A DNA stretch of 64,000 nt from Desertimonas sp963732335 (GTDB lineage Bacteria; Actinomycetota; Acidimicrobiia; Acidimicrobiales; Ilumatobacteraceae), in contig CAVSZO010000006.1 of assembly GCA_963732335.1 (NCBI GenBank), positions 124,001 to 188,000 of the forward strand, read 5' to 3'. The notes below the pieces were generated by a model. That model had not been told where the DNA came from and did not search any database. It worked only from the letters and a program-made list of their open reading frames with translations. Position numbers and translations under genes: made by a program. Positions 40,692 through 50,751 of the stretch are shown here, piece by piece. Position 1 is the first letter of the stretch. Every line of letters begins with the position of its first letter.

Positions 40692-41903
40692 ATGACGCTG
40701 AGCTCGACGATCCGGCGACCGGCCCGACGCACGGTCGCCGTCGCCCGCTCGCCTGACGAAGCGCACCGCGCCGCGACGTCGCTGGAGCTGTTCTACGACC
40801 TGTGCTTCGTCGTCGCCGTCGCCCAGGCGTCGTCGGAGCTCCACCACCTCATCGTCGAGCGTCGCTTCGCCGACGGGGTGATCGGGTTCGCCGCCGCCTT
40901 CTTCGGGATCTGGTGGGCATGGGTCAACTTCGTCTGGTTCGCCAGCGGCCACGACTCCGACGACGTCCCGTTCCGTCTGCTCACCCTCGTGCAGATGGCC
41001 GGCGTGCTCATCCTCGCCGCCGGCATCCACGACGCCATGATCAACTTCGACTTCACCACGATGACCATCGGCTACGTCGTGATGCGGCTCGGGCTCGTCG
41101 GGATGTGGCTGCGCGTGGCGCGCGATCAGCCGAGCCATCGACGGCGAGCGATGCGCTTCGTGGTCGGCATCACTGCCGTCCAGGTGCTCTGGCTGCTGCG
41201 CCTCGCCTTGCCCGACGACCGCGGCGTCGGCGTCGCCAGTTTCGTCGTGCTGGCCCTCGTCGAGTTGGCCATCCCGATCTGGGCCGAGCGCGCCGCGCCT
41301 GGACAGCAGTTCCACGCCGGGCATCTGGCCGAGCGCTTCGGCCTGTTCACCATCATCGTCCTCGGCGAGGTGATCCTCTCCTCGACGATCGCGGTGCGCG
41401 AGGCGATCGACGCCGTCGGCGTCGAGTTCGGCGTGTTGATCATCGCCGCCGCCGCGCTGGTGATCGCCTTCGCCGTGTGGTGGAGCTATTTCGGCCGCGA
41501 CGACGAACCGGAAGTCGACCGCCTTCACGGGGCGTTCTTCTGGGGCTACGGGCACTTCCCCGTGTTCGCCGGGCTCGCCGCCTTCGGAGCCGGCGTCCAC
41601 GTCGCCGTCGAGGCGGCCGCCGGATCCGCCGACGTCACCGATCGTGTCGCCGCCCTCGCCGTGACCGTCCCGCTCGCCGTCGCCATCGTCGGCTTCACGA
41701 TCAGCGTCGCCAACGCACGGTCGGCGCAGGAGCGCCGGCTGCTCCCCCTCGAGGCGGTCAAGTTCACCGTCGTCCTGCTGCTCGGCCTCACTGCCCCGCT
41801 GTACGTGGCGATCGTCGGCACGGCGGTGCTCTTCGTCGCCGGCACGATCGTCCAGGGGATCGTCCTCGGCCGACGTCTCGGCGTGGAGGTGGCAACGCGA
41901 TGA
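40692..41903 (+). CDS. Low-temperature-requirement A (LtrA) family membrane protein
   Basis: 403-residue integral membrane protein with about ten to twelve spans. LtrA hallmarks: SLELFYDLCFVVAVAQAS near residue 26, FGIWWAWVNFVWFASGHD near 70, AERFGLFTIIVLGEVILS near 215 and WWSYFGRDDE. The family was named from a Listeria mutant unable to grow in the cold; its transported substrate is unknown. ATG 40692 lies 8 bases after the Nudix stop. The stop overlaps an ATG at 41900 in another frame, not used. Intact. Confidence 0.87.
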   Translation: MTLSSTIRRPARRTVAVARSPDEAHRAATSLELFYDLCFVVAVAQASSELHHLIVERRFADGVIGFAAAFFGIWWAWVNFVWFASGHDSDDVPFRLLTLVQMAGVLILAAGIHDAMINFDFTTMTIGYVVMRLGLVGMWLRVARDQPSHRRRAMRFVVGITAVQVLWLLRLALPDDRGVGVASFVVLALVELAIPIWAERAAPGQQFHAGHLAERFGLFTIIVLGEVILSSTIAVREAIDAVGVEFGVLIIAAAALVIAFAVWWSYFGRDDEPEVDRLHGAFFWGYGHFPVFAGLAAFGAGVHVAVEAAAGSADVTDRVAALAVTVPLAVAIVGFTISVANARSAQERRLLPLEAVKFTVVLLLGLTAPLYVAIVGTAVLFVAGTIVQGIVLGRRLGVEVATR

Positions 41904-41906
41904 GCG

Positions 41907-42408
41907 ATGAGCGTGACGCGATCGATCGAGGCGGCCGTCCGCGCTCGTGTTTCGGGATTGGCGACGCCGGATGTCGAGATCGTCGACTGCGACCCTGCCC
42001 TTGCCGACACCGCGGCGTTCTGCGCCGCCTACGGCTACGCGATGGAGGACTCGGCGAACGCCATCGTCGTGATCGGCAAGAGCGATCCACCGCGCTTCGC
42101 CCTGTGCCTCGTGCTCGCCACGACGCGGCTCGACGTGAACAAGGCCGTGCGGGCTCGGCTCGGCACGCGCAAGGCATCGTTTGCCCCCGCCGACACGACG
42201 ATGGCGCTGACCGGGATGACGATCGGCGGGGTCACCCCGTTTGCCGTTCCCGACGGGCTCCCGATCTGGGTGGACGCAGCAGTGATGGGACGCGAGCCGG
42301 ATCGTCGTCGGCGGCGGCAGCCGCCGATGCAAGGTGGTCGGCCCACCGGCGATGGTGCTCGAGCTCAACGGCGTCGAGGTCGTCGACGGCCTGGCGTCTC
42401 CCGCCTAG
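41907..42408 (+). CDS. YbaK/EbsC-family protein (aminoacyl-tRNA editing domain), one frameshift
   Basis: About 167 aa, the fold of prolyl-tRNA trans-editing proteins that remove mischarged amino acids. DSANAIVVIGKSDPPRFALCLV, the Lys in DVNKAVRARLG (catalytic lysine of YbaK) near residue 81 and MTIGGVTPFAVPDGLPIWVD near 112 are conserved. The frame breaks near nt 42295; one frame over, RIVVGGGSRRCKVVGPPAM continues and ends GLASPA at TAG 42408. ATG 41907 lies 3 bases after the LtrA stop, so they form an operon. Actual tRNA substrate unknown. Confidence 0.8.
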
Positions 42409-42422
42409 TCACAGCGATTCGG

Positions 42423-43130
42423 TCAGGTCGCCGTACTCGGCATCGCCGTGGTGGCAAGGCGGTAGCCGACGCGCACGACGGTCTCGATGCGCGGCCGGTG
42501 CGGGCCGTGGCCGAGCAGGCGGCGCAGCGAGCTCACGGCGACGCGTAACCGGCGCCGGTGGGCAGGCAACGGATCGACTCCCCAGACGTCGTGCAACAGG
42601 TCTTCGCAGGTGACGACCGTGTTCGGCCGGCGAGCAAGCTCGACGAGGGTACGGAACAGTCGCACGGGGAAGCGCACAACATCGTCGCCGAGCAACACCG
42701 AGTGTCCGTCCAGGTCGACGATCAGGTCGCCGACGACGAGCCGATCCGGTCCCCGATCGCGCACCGGACCGCCGCGTACGATCGCCATCATCCGGGCAGC
42801 CATCATCGCCTCGGACGCGTCGGACCTCGAGCACGTCGTCGGCACCGGCGTGCAGTGCGTCCATCACCCACGTTTCGTCGGCCGCCGGCGCCGGCACAAC
42901 GACGACCCGGGCGGTCACAGACCGGCGAATGTCGCGGCACAGCCGCATCACGTCGAAGTCGTCGAGCGATGCGTCGACGACGACGACGTCGGGAGCAGTC
43001 TCGGCGAGCTAGTTCGATCAGCGAGCGCCTGACCGGTGCGGCGACGACGTCATAGCCCTCGTGCGGCGAGCAGTCGCGTCAATGCGTCCGAGCTGCTCTG
43101 GCGGGATTGAGCGACAGCGACGACAGCCAT
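42423..43130 (-). CDS. OmpR-type response regulator, several frameshifts
   Basis: About 235 aa. N-terminus AVVAVAQSRQSSSDALTRLLAARGYDVVAAP followed in other frames by PDVVVVDASLDDFDVMRLC (phospho-acceptor Asp) and ARVVVVPAPAADETWVMDALHAGADDVLE, a receiver domain. The C-terminal winged helix has DRLVVGDLIVDLDGHSVLL, VRFPVRLFRTLVELARRP, VVTCEDLLHDVWG and RIETVVRVGYRLA, as in Trans_reg_C. Breaks near nt 43050, 43010 and 42840 make this one of the most disrupted genes, and real decay cannot be excluded. No histidine kinase is adjacent. It follows the antiporter-ACT gene. Confidence 0.65.
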
Positions 43131-43276
43131 GGCGACAACTCGAGCACCAGCGATGTGACGGTTCGGACCGCCGCCTCCCGATGCTCGTTGCGATGGTACG
43201 AAGGGCGTGTTTCGACCGAATCGCCGGAGTGTTTCCGCGCGGATGTATTCAGTCGCCTGCGGGCGCTCGGCTCGTC

Positions 43277-45873
43277 TCAACGGCCGCGTCCGAATGCCGC
43301 GAGCACGGCCGCGCGGGACCGCTCGCCGAGCTTGCGCCCGTGCCGATCGGTGACCTGGAAGCGGTTCTCGACGAGATATTCGAGATCGCTCCCGACACGT
43401 GGCGGCGTGGACGTCGACCTTGGCGGCGTCGAAAGCGGCGGCGATCGCCGCCAGCAGACCTCGCCGGTCGGGGCCGCGGACGACGCACTGGGTGTGCCAC
43501 GGGAACACGCTGTCGTCGAAGGTGACCTCGACATCGGCGAGCGACGCGAGATCGATCTTGCCGCGGAGCCGTCGCTCCATCCGCTCCGTCAGCCGACCCG
43601 GATCGGGACGCGTGTCGCCGCGGACGACGAACGAGTCGAGGACGGCTCCGTCCGGCCACGTCGTCAGCGACGCGGCGACGACATCGAGGTCGGCGCCGGC
43701 AATTGCGTCGGTCAGACGGGCGAGCAGCCCGGGACGGTCACGGCAGGACACGTCGATGCGGTACGTCCCTGGATCGGCGAGCTCGTCGACGACGACCCGA
43801 ACCACGCCGCGCCGTGGTCGCACGCCAACCAGCGCTGCTTGGCGGGCGAGCTCGGACGGGTCGTGCGACACGAGGAACGCCGGGGAGGCGTTCTCCAACC
43901 GCTCACGGGCCACGCTCGGCGTGTGGCTCCAAGGTGCGGATCGCCGCGTCGCGGCGGGAGTCGACGAGCGTCCCCGAACCGCCGCGCAGCGACCGGATGC
44001 GACAAGGCGGTGAGCAGCCGGTCGCGGATCTCGTCGAGCTCCTTGCGACGCCAGTCGTCCTCGTCGAGCCGTGCGGCGGCGATCTCGTGAGCGGCTTCGA
44101 CCGCGGCGGCGCTGCCGAAGTGCTCGGCCAGTTGGAGGATGCTCGCCTCCCCCAGCGCACCGGGGTTGGCCAGGGCGCCGCCGAGCAGCGCCGAGCCACG
44201 CACGGCGTCGGCGATCTGAGCGGCCTCGCGTGGCTCGAGGCGAGCGGCCAGCGACTCGGCGCATTGCGGGCCCCCGGTCGCGCACACGTCGGCAACGAGG
44301 GCGGCGAGCAGCGTCGTGCGGTCGGCGTCGTCAGCGATGCGTTGCACGGTTGGCAGCTGGAGGATGCGCGTCGGGTCGAGCTCGCCGGGATCGGCACGGC
44401 GGCGGGCGAGCGCCTCGCCGACCTCGGGCAGCGCCCGGTCGAGCACCCCGGTCACGTCGAGGAAGCGCAGGCTGCGTGCATCACCGGTGCGGAGCACGTC
44501 GACCAATCCGTCGGTGTCGTCTGGCCGCCACGCCAGCGCCGTGCCGGCCCGGGGCCCGAACCATTCGACGACGGTCGAGTCGGGCGTTGCCAGCGGGAGC
44601 CAGGCGGGCGACCTCGAGGGCGACGGGCACTGTGTCGGCGGTGGGCGGCCGGCCGCGCAGCACGATCCGGTCGCCGACGACGGCGATGTCCCATTCGCCG
44701 GTCCCCGTCCCGTCGTCGCCGGCAGCGTCGTCGATGACGCCCAGCCCGGCGATGCGCCAGCGCAGCAGCGGCGGTGTCATCAGCGTGGTGACGAGGATGA
44801 CGATCAGCAAGGCTGCGTACTGATCGTCCCCGAACACGCCCTCGGCGAGTCCGATCGAGGCGAAGATGATCCCGACCTCGCCACGGGGAATCATCCCGAT
44901 GCCGACGAGCAGCCGATCGACACGCAGACCGGTCGTGCCGCCGGCTGCGGCGAGCTTGCCGACGATCGCCACGATCAGCAGCGCGGTGGCGAGGCCGAGC
45001 ACGGCCGGTCGGGCCATCGCCGCGAGGTCGGCGTCGAGACCGATCTGCACGAAGAAGACGGGGATCAGCACGTTGGCGACCGCTCCGAACTCGCGCTCGA
45101 CGCGTGCGTGCTGGTCGCTGCGCCCGATCGCCAGCCCGGCGACGAAGGCGCCGATGATCGGCGCCAAGTTGGCCCACGAGGCCGCCCACGAAAACGCCAG
45201 GACGAAAGCCAGGGCGACCACGACGATCGTCGCCGACGAGCGCGACCACTGCTCGATCATCCGGAACCCGATCGGGACGGCAACGATGCCCGACACCGGT
45301 GGCGATGACGAGGAATCCGACGGCGCCGCCGATCGTGGCGAGGACCGACAGCGCATCGACGTCACCGCCGGTGACGATCTTGACGACGACGGTGAGGATG
45401 ATCAGGCCGAGCACGTCGTCGGCGACGGCCGCCCCGAGCACGACCCGCGCCTCGGTGGTGGCGAGGGCGCGCAGGTCGCCGAACACTCGCGCCGTGATGC
45501 CGACGCTCGTCGCCGTGAGCGCCGCACCGATGAACAGCGAGGTGTTCCCCGACTCGCCGAAGCCGAGGGCGACGCCGCCGCCGAGCACGAACGGCACGGC
45601 GACGCCGATGAGGGCGACGCCCATCGACGCGCGGCCGACTCGGCCGAGCTCGGCGAGGTCCATCTCCATCCCGACCTGGACGAGGAGCAGCAACACGCCG
45701 AGCTCGGCGAGCGCGACGATCGGCTCGCTGTCCGCAGGAATCCAGCCGAGCACCGACGGCCCGATGACGATGCCGACGACGATCTCGCCGACGACGGCGG
45801 GGATTTTGACCCGCTCGCACAGCTCGGCGGCGAGCTTGGCGGCGACGAGGATCACCGCCAAGTCGAGCAGCAT
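43277..45873 (-). CDS. CPA2 cation/proton antiporter fused to degenerate GlnD-like HD region and two ACT domains, several frameshifts
   Basis: About 865 aa. Residues 1-375: Na+/H+ or K+/H+ antiporter with LDLAVILVAAKLAAELCER, IPAVVGEIVVGIVIGPSVLG, TATSVGITARVF, VADDVLGLIIL (ion-binding Asp), then GAFVAGLAIG and PVFFVQIGLDADL. A linker leads without a stop into RSLRFLDVTGVLDRALPEVGE and TTLLAALVADVCATGG, aligning with the GlnD HD region, but the catalytic HD is lost (VADV in place of LHDI). Then two ACT domains: RDRPGLLARLTDAIAGADLD and PDRRGLLAAIAAAFDAAKVD, ending VTDRHGRKL. Breaks near nt 45296, 44597, 43985, 43915 and 43420. Probably ion transport gated by a small-molecule ligand. Confidence 0.75.
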
Positions 45874-45992
45874 CGACCGAGTGTAGGAACCGTGCGGTGG
45901 TCGGGTTCCGTCTCGTCAGGGCGGCGACATCGAGAGATCACACCGCCGAAATGCTGCGGAAACACGGACGCTGACCGTCGTGTCTCGCTGTG

Positions 45993-46919
45993 TCAGCCGC
46001 GCGGCCACCACCTGGTGATCCAGCCGCGGATCAGGGCGGCGAGGTCACCTGGTCGCTCGACGGCCGGCCAGTGCCCGCCGTCGGGCCAGCGCACGACCTC
46101 GAGATCGTGACCGGCCTCCTCTCGCAGCTGTTCGAGGCGATCGACCATCGGCGACACGGCGATCGGGTCGAGCAACCCCCACACGGCGCGCCATCGGCAC
46201 GACCGGGTCGACAAGCCCGGCGGTCCAGCGCCGCTGGTTGCCGCCGGCGCTCCTCGATGTAGCGGATCAGACGGGGCAGGAGCAGGTCGCCGCCGTTGTG
46301 CTCGACGAGGGCGACGATGGCGTCGAGCTCGGCGTCGTCGGGCAGCCCGGGCGGGAACGTCGCAGCGAGGCCGGCGCGCAGCAGCTCGGGCCCGAGCGAC
46401 TCGGCGAGCGGCTCGTCGGGAAGTGCGAGCAGCGCCCGCTGACCGTCGGAGAGCTGCACGAGGTCGATGAAGATCGAGCCATTCGTCAGCACGCAGCCGG
46501 CGACGTCGAACGACAGCACGCCGTCGTGGTGGCGGTGGAGCAGCTCGGCGGCGACGGTGTCGCCGACGTCGTGGGCGACGATGATCGGCCCGTTCGACGC
46601 CTTGGGCGGCGAGGACTCGTTCCGTGCGATCGGCCTGGGTGAACAACGAGTAGTCGCCGTCGACCGGCTTGTCCGACAGGCCGAAGCCGAGGAAGTCGTG
46701 CGCCACGACGCGGTGGTCGGCGGCGAGATCGTCGACGACATGACGCCAGTCGAACGTCGAGCCGGGGAAGCCATGGAGGATCACGATCGCCGGCGCATCG
46801 CGAGGGCCGCGGTCGATGGCGAAGACGTGTTCGACGTGCCGGTGGCTGCGGCCATCGATCGTCAACAGCTCACCGGATTCCCGCCATTCCTCGACCGCTG
46901 CGGGAAGCGCCATGGACAT
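45993..46919 (-). CDS. Alpha/beta hydrolase of the epoxide hydrolase/haloalkane dehalogenase group, two frameshifts
   Basis: About 308 aa. HGFPGSTFDWRHVVDDLAA and HDFLGFGLSDKP are the oxyanion region; after a break near nt 46605 IIVAHDVGDTVAAELLHRH gives an Asp nucleophile in the place of Ser (HDVGD), as in epoxide hydrolases and haloalkane dehalogenases. After a second break near 46225 the C-terminal MVDRLEQLREEAGHDLEVV and DGGHWPAVERP supply the catalytic His. ATG 46919 (SMALPAAVEEW). It is divergent from the heme peroxidase. Substrate unknown. Confidence 0.75.
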   Translation of the reverse strand: MSMALPAAVEEWRESGELLTIDGRSHRHVEHVFAIDRGPRDAPAIVILHGFPGSTFDWRHVVDDLAADHRVVAHDFLGFGLSDKPVDGDYSLFTQADRTERVLAAQGVERADHRRPRRRRHRRRRAAPPPPRRRAVVRRRRLRADEWLDLHRPRAALRRSAGAARTSRRAARRVARARAAARRPRCDVPARAARRRRARRHRRPRRAQRRRPAPAPSDPLHRGAPAATSGAGPPGLSTRSCRWRAVWGLLDPIAVSPMVDRLEQLREEAGHDLEVVRWPDGGHWPAVERPGDLAALIRGWITRWWPRG

Positions 46920-46954
46920 ACAGTGACACGACGGTATGAAGCTCTGCGGCCACA

Positions 46955-47002
46955 ACCGATGGGTGTCCTGGGGACGGAATCGTCATGTAAACACCCATCG
47001 GT
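46955..47002. promoter_or_regulatory. 12-bp inverted repeat in a divergent promoter region
   Basis: ACCGATGGGTGT (46955-46966) and its exact reverse complement ACACCCATCGGT (46991-47002) are separated by 24 bases. They lie between the divergent hydrolase and peroxidase genes. This could be a looped operator for a dimeric regulator or an mRNA leader hairpin. Confidence 0.55.
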
Positions 47003-47049
47003 CGTTCGAGTTGGTGCACGTGTGAGGACTGGTGTCGCAACAGAGGCTC

Positions 47050-47076
47050 AAATCGAGGGAGTCTCCCGATTGATCG
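47050..47076 (+). promoter_or_regulatory. Shared upstream motif, copy A (before the heme peroxidase)
   Basis: AAATCGAGGGAGTCTCCC followed by GATTGATCG, ending exactly 30 bases before the peroxidase ATG. It is 25/27 identical to the motif at 55769-55795, which has the same spacing to its gene. The arms AATCG...GGG and CCCGATT form an imperfect palindrome. Probably a promoter or activator site. Confidence 0.65.
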
Positions 47077-47106
47077 ATTGATGTCGCCAGCTCACAGTTG
47101 AGCGAC

Positions 47107-48676
47107 ATGAACGCCCCCCGCACTCCGAACGCGATCAGCCGCAGACGGCTGCTCGGCACACTCGGTGCCGGAGCCGGGGCGTTGGCGATCGGCCAGCAGC
47201 AGGTCGGGGCGGCGGCACCGGAGTCCCAGCCGCGGTCGCCCCACGCTGTCGGCCACTCGCCACAGCGTTTCGGGCGCTTGTTCGACCTGCCGCCTTTCGC
47301 CGAGGACACCGAAGGCGTCCGGGCTGCGCTGATCGAACTGGGTGCGCCAGGCGGGTTGCTCGATGCACGCGATCCGCTGGAGGCGGGCCCGCAGGAGCTG
47401 ATCACCAACCTCGACCTCAGCGCCAACAACCCGAACAATCCGAGCCAGAGCGCCGGGCTGACGTTCCTCGGCCAGTTCGTCGACCACGACGTCACGTTCG
47501 ACGCCTCGTCGCCACTCGGCACGCCGACTGCGCCGGCTGACACGCGCAACTTCCGCAGCCCTGCGCTCGATCTCGACTCGGTGTACGGCGACGGGCCGGT
47601 CGCCGATCAACGGCTCTACGACCCTGCCGACGGGATCAAGTTCCGCCTCGAATCCGGAGGCGTGTTCGAGGATCTCCCGAGAACCGCGACGATGGAGGCG
47701 ATCGTCGCCGATCCGCGCAACGACGAGAACGTGATCATCTCCGGCCTGCAGTGCGCCTTCCTGTTGTTTCACAACAACGCCGTCGACGCCGTCCGCGCCG
47801 AGGGTTCGACCGACCCCGCCGACACGTTCGCCGAAGCTCGACGGTTGACGACGTGGCACTACCAGTGGATCGTCGTCCACGAGTTCCTCCCCCATGTCGT
47901 CGGCGAGATCGTCGCCGAGGAGGTCCTGTTTGGCGACGCCAACAGCCGACGATGGTTCGACCCTGGCCGCGGGGAAGCGTTCATGCCCGTCGAGTTCCAG
48001 ACGGGTACCTACCGGATGGGCCACAGCATGGTGCGACCGTCGTACCGGGCCAATCTCGCCGGCGACGATGGGGACCCGTTCTTCGCCCTCGTCTTCGACG
48101 AGGCGGAGGACGGCAAGCCCGATCCCGACGACCTCCGCGGCGGGTGCCGGGCGCCGCGCCGGTTCGTCGGCTGGCAGACGTTCTTCGACTTCGGGGACGG
48201 TGAGGTCAAGCCGAACAAGGCGATCGACACGAAAATCTCGACGCCACTGTTCAATCTGCCGCTCGGCGCCATCGCCAGCCACGACCAGCCGACGTCACTG
48301 CCCCAACGCAACCTGCTGCGCCACGTCACGTGGCAGCTGCCGTCGGGTCAAGCCGTCGCCGCCGCGCTCGGCGTCGACCCGCTCGGCAGCGCCGATCTCG
48401 ATGAGCTTCAGCGTTTGGCGTCGGCCTCGAGCAAAGCACACCGCTGTGGTACTACGTGCTCAAGGAAGCGGAGCTGCTCGCCGAGGGACATCACCTCGGT
48501 CCGGTCGGGGGGCGGATCACCGCTGAGGTATTGGTCGGCCTCCTTCGCTCCGATCCGGCGTCGTTCCTGGCTGTCGATCCGGCGTGGCAGCCAACCCTGC
48601 CCCACGCGGGTCAATCGTTCGCGATGACCGACTTCTCACGTTCGCCGGCGTCGACCCGCAAACCCGCGGCCAATAG
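47107..48676 (+). CDS. Animal-type heme peroxidase, Tat-exported, two late frameshifts
   Basis: Heme enzyme oxidising substrates with hydrogen peroxide, about 522 aa. The twin-arginine signal SRRRLLGTLGAGAGALAIG is at residues 11-30. The An_peroxidase core has GQFVDHDVTFD near residue 125 (distal His next to the Asp that binds heme), FHNNAVDAV, WHYQWIVVHEFLP near 255 and YRMGHSMVRPSY near 301 with the proximal His. Breaks near nt 48440 and 48635; joined, the end reads LVGLLRSDPASFL to FLTFAGVDPQTRGQ, stop TAG 48674-48676. ATG 47107 preferred over TTG 47098. Followed after 27 bases by the FG-GAP gene. Exported folded; may attack polymers or act in defence. Confidence 0.85.
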
Positions 48677-48703
48677 TCCGAATCACAACAGGAGACAGCT
48701 GCG

Positions 48704-50751
48704 ATGAGCTGGACAGGATTGAACTGGACCGATCAACATCCGCGGTTCGTCGCCGATCTCACCGGAGCCCGCCGCCCCAAAGTCATCGACACCGGCGGTG
48801 TGTGGACCACGGTCGGCAGCAGCGGCAGCACATTCCAACCATCGCAGATCGTGACCGCCGGGTTGACCGATTGGCGGGTCGACCAGCAGCCGCAGTTCTT
48901 CACCGGGCACGGCCGCGTTGACATCGTCGGCTTCGGCGACGACGGTGTGTGGACCGCCCTCGGCAACGGCAACGGCACGTTCCAACCACCACAGTTCGCC
49001 AGCGACTTCGGTGGGGTCAGCTCCGGGGTGGCGGGTCGACCAGCATCCCCGGTTCCTCGCCGATCTCACCGGGGACGGCCGCGTTGACATCGTCGGCTTC
49101 GGCGACGACGGTGTGTGGACCGCCCTCGGCAACGGCAACGGCACGTTCCAACCACCACAGCTCGTGATTGCCAACCTCGGGGTCAACTCCGCGTGGCGGG
49201 TCGACCAGCACCCCCGGTTCCTCGCCGATCTCACCGGTGACGGCCGTGCCGACATCGTCGGCTTCGGCGACGACGGTGTGTGGACCGCCCTCGGCAACGG
49301 CAACGGCACGTTCCAACCACCACAGTTCGTCAGCGACTTCGGTGGGGTCAGCACGGCGGGTGGCGGGTCGACCAGCACCCCCGGTTCCTCGCCGATCTCA
49401 CCGGGGACGGCCGCGCCGACATCGTCGGCTTCGGCGACGACGGGGTGTGGACCGCCCTCAGCAACGGCAACGGCACGTTCCAACCACCACAGTTCGTCAG
49501 CGACTTCGGTGTGGGTCAGCCGGGGTGGCGGGTCGACCAGCACCCCCGGTACCTCGCCGATCTCACCGGGGACGGCCGCGCCGACATCGTCGGCTTCGGC
49601 GACGACGGTGTGTGGACCGCCCTCAGCAACGGCAACGGCACGTTCCAGACCACCACAGTTCGCCAGCGACTTCGGTGGGGTCGCCGGGGTGGCGGGTCGA
49701 CCAGCACCCCCGGTACCTCGCCGATCTGACCGGGGACGGCCGCGCCGACATCGTCGGCTTCGGCGACGACGGGGTGTGGACCGCCCTCGGCAACGGCAAC
49801 GGCACGTTCCAGCCACCCCAGTTCGTGATCGCCAACCTCGGGGTCAACTCCTCGGTGGCGGGTCGACCAGCATCCCCGGTACCTCGCCGATCTCACCGGG
49901 GACGGCCGGGCCGACATCGTCGGCTTCGGCGACGACGGGGTGTGGACCGCCGTCGGCAACGGCAACGGCACGTTCCAGCCACCGCAGCTCACCCTCGTGG
50001 ACTTCGGTACCCACTCCGCCGACGCCGAGATACCACCGCAGCCGTTGCCGGCAACCGGCTTCGCGCCGCGCACACATAGTGCAGGGATCACGCTCGCGGC
50101 GGGGGAGGAGCGGTTGTATCGCCTGCCGCCCGTGTCGCGGGGCACGGTGATCGTGAAGGCCTTCCACGCAGACGTCTCGCTTGGTGCCGCGATCGGCGTG
50201 TCGGAACCGTCGCTGACGACGTCGCACCGGCGGGTAAGCGACGCTGCTCGGCCGCGCTGCTGCGCGACGATGCGAGGTGGCAGACCGCACAGTGCACGTC
50301 GTCGGCGCGCAGCTCGAGCTGACGCGACATGCATTCGGCCGCCGCTGCTGCGCGACGACGCAGGAGGCGGCGGGCCGCACGGTGACACGTCGCCGGCGCG
50401 CAACCTCGAGCTCGAGCTACGCCTCGCGGACCCGGGGGATGGCCCGTCACGGCAACTTGGTCCTGTCCGAGTCACCCAACCACACCGATGCGTGGCGACT
50501 TCACATCCGGCGACCACAACAGCTCGACGACCTGACACCGAACCCTGGCCAGTACCGGATCGAGACGACCTACGTCAGCCAGCTGCCGATCCTGCAGCGG
50601 CGCGTGCCGGCGCGGCTTCTTCCACGATGGCTTCGAGCTGAACTGGAACCAGCAGCAGTACGTCTACGGCTACGTCAACGACTCGAAGGTCTTCATCTAC
50701 TTCCACGAGGACCTACGCCAGCTGTACAACCTCGACGAAGAGATCGGTGAT
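48704..50751 (+). CDS. FG-GAP/VCBS-like repeat protein, many frameshifts; probably the N-terminal part of the phosphoesterase downstream
   Basis: ATG 48704 follows AGGAGA. Eight repeats of about 55 aa carry DLTGDGRADIVGFGDDGVW and TALGNGNGTFQPPQ; the D-x-T-G-D-G-x-x-D part is a calcium-binding loop of FG-GAP propellers. Repeats fall in different frames because of indels. After the last repeat the protein continues through RLYRLPPVSRGTVIVKAFH, an adhesive-looking segment (NLVLSESPNHTDAWRLHIRR, QYRIETTYVSQLPILQ) and GFFHDGFELNWNQQQYVYG, VFIYFHEDLRQLYNLDEE, which runs on into the next frame at 50747. No export signal is seen at the start. Without the breaks this and the next entry may be one gene of about 1,380 codons. 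Confidence 0.6.
48872..50020 (+). repeat. Tandem 165-bp DNA repeat array within the FG-GAP gene
   Basis: The word TGGCGGGTCGAC recurs at 48872, 49029, 49194, 49361, 49526, 49690 and 49856, that is at steps of 157, 165, 167, 165, 164 and 166. Steps other than 165 coincide with changes of reading frame. The copies are nearly identical, implying recent duplication or gene conversion, and the unit count may be misassembled. Confidence 0.85.

Noticed and set aside
40077..42368. Minus-strand open frame of over 750 codons opposite Nudix, LtrA and YbaK genes
   Set aside because: Rich in Asp/Glu/Gly/Arg with no domain; the plus-strand genes are clear, so this is a GC-driven shadow.
48872..50020. CRISPR-like or satellite array
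   Set aside because: The unit is 165 bp, has no unique spacers and encodes FG-GAP blades in frame.
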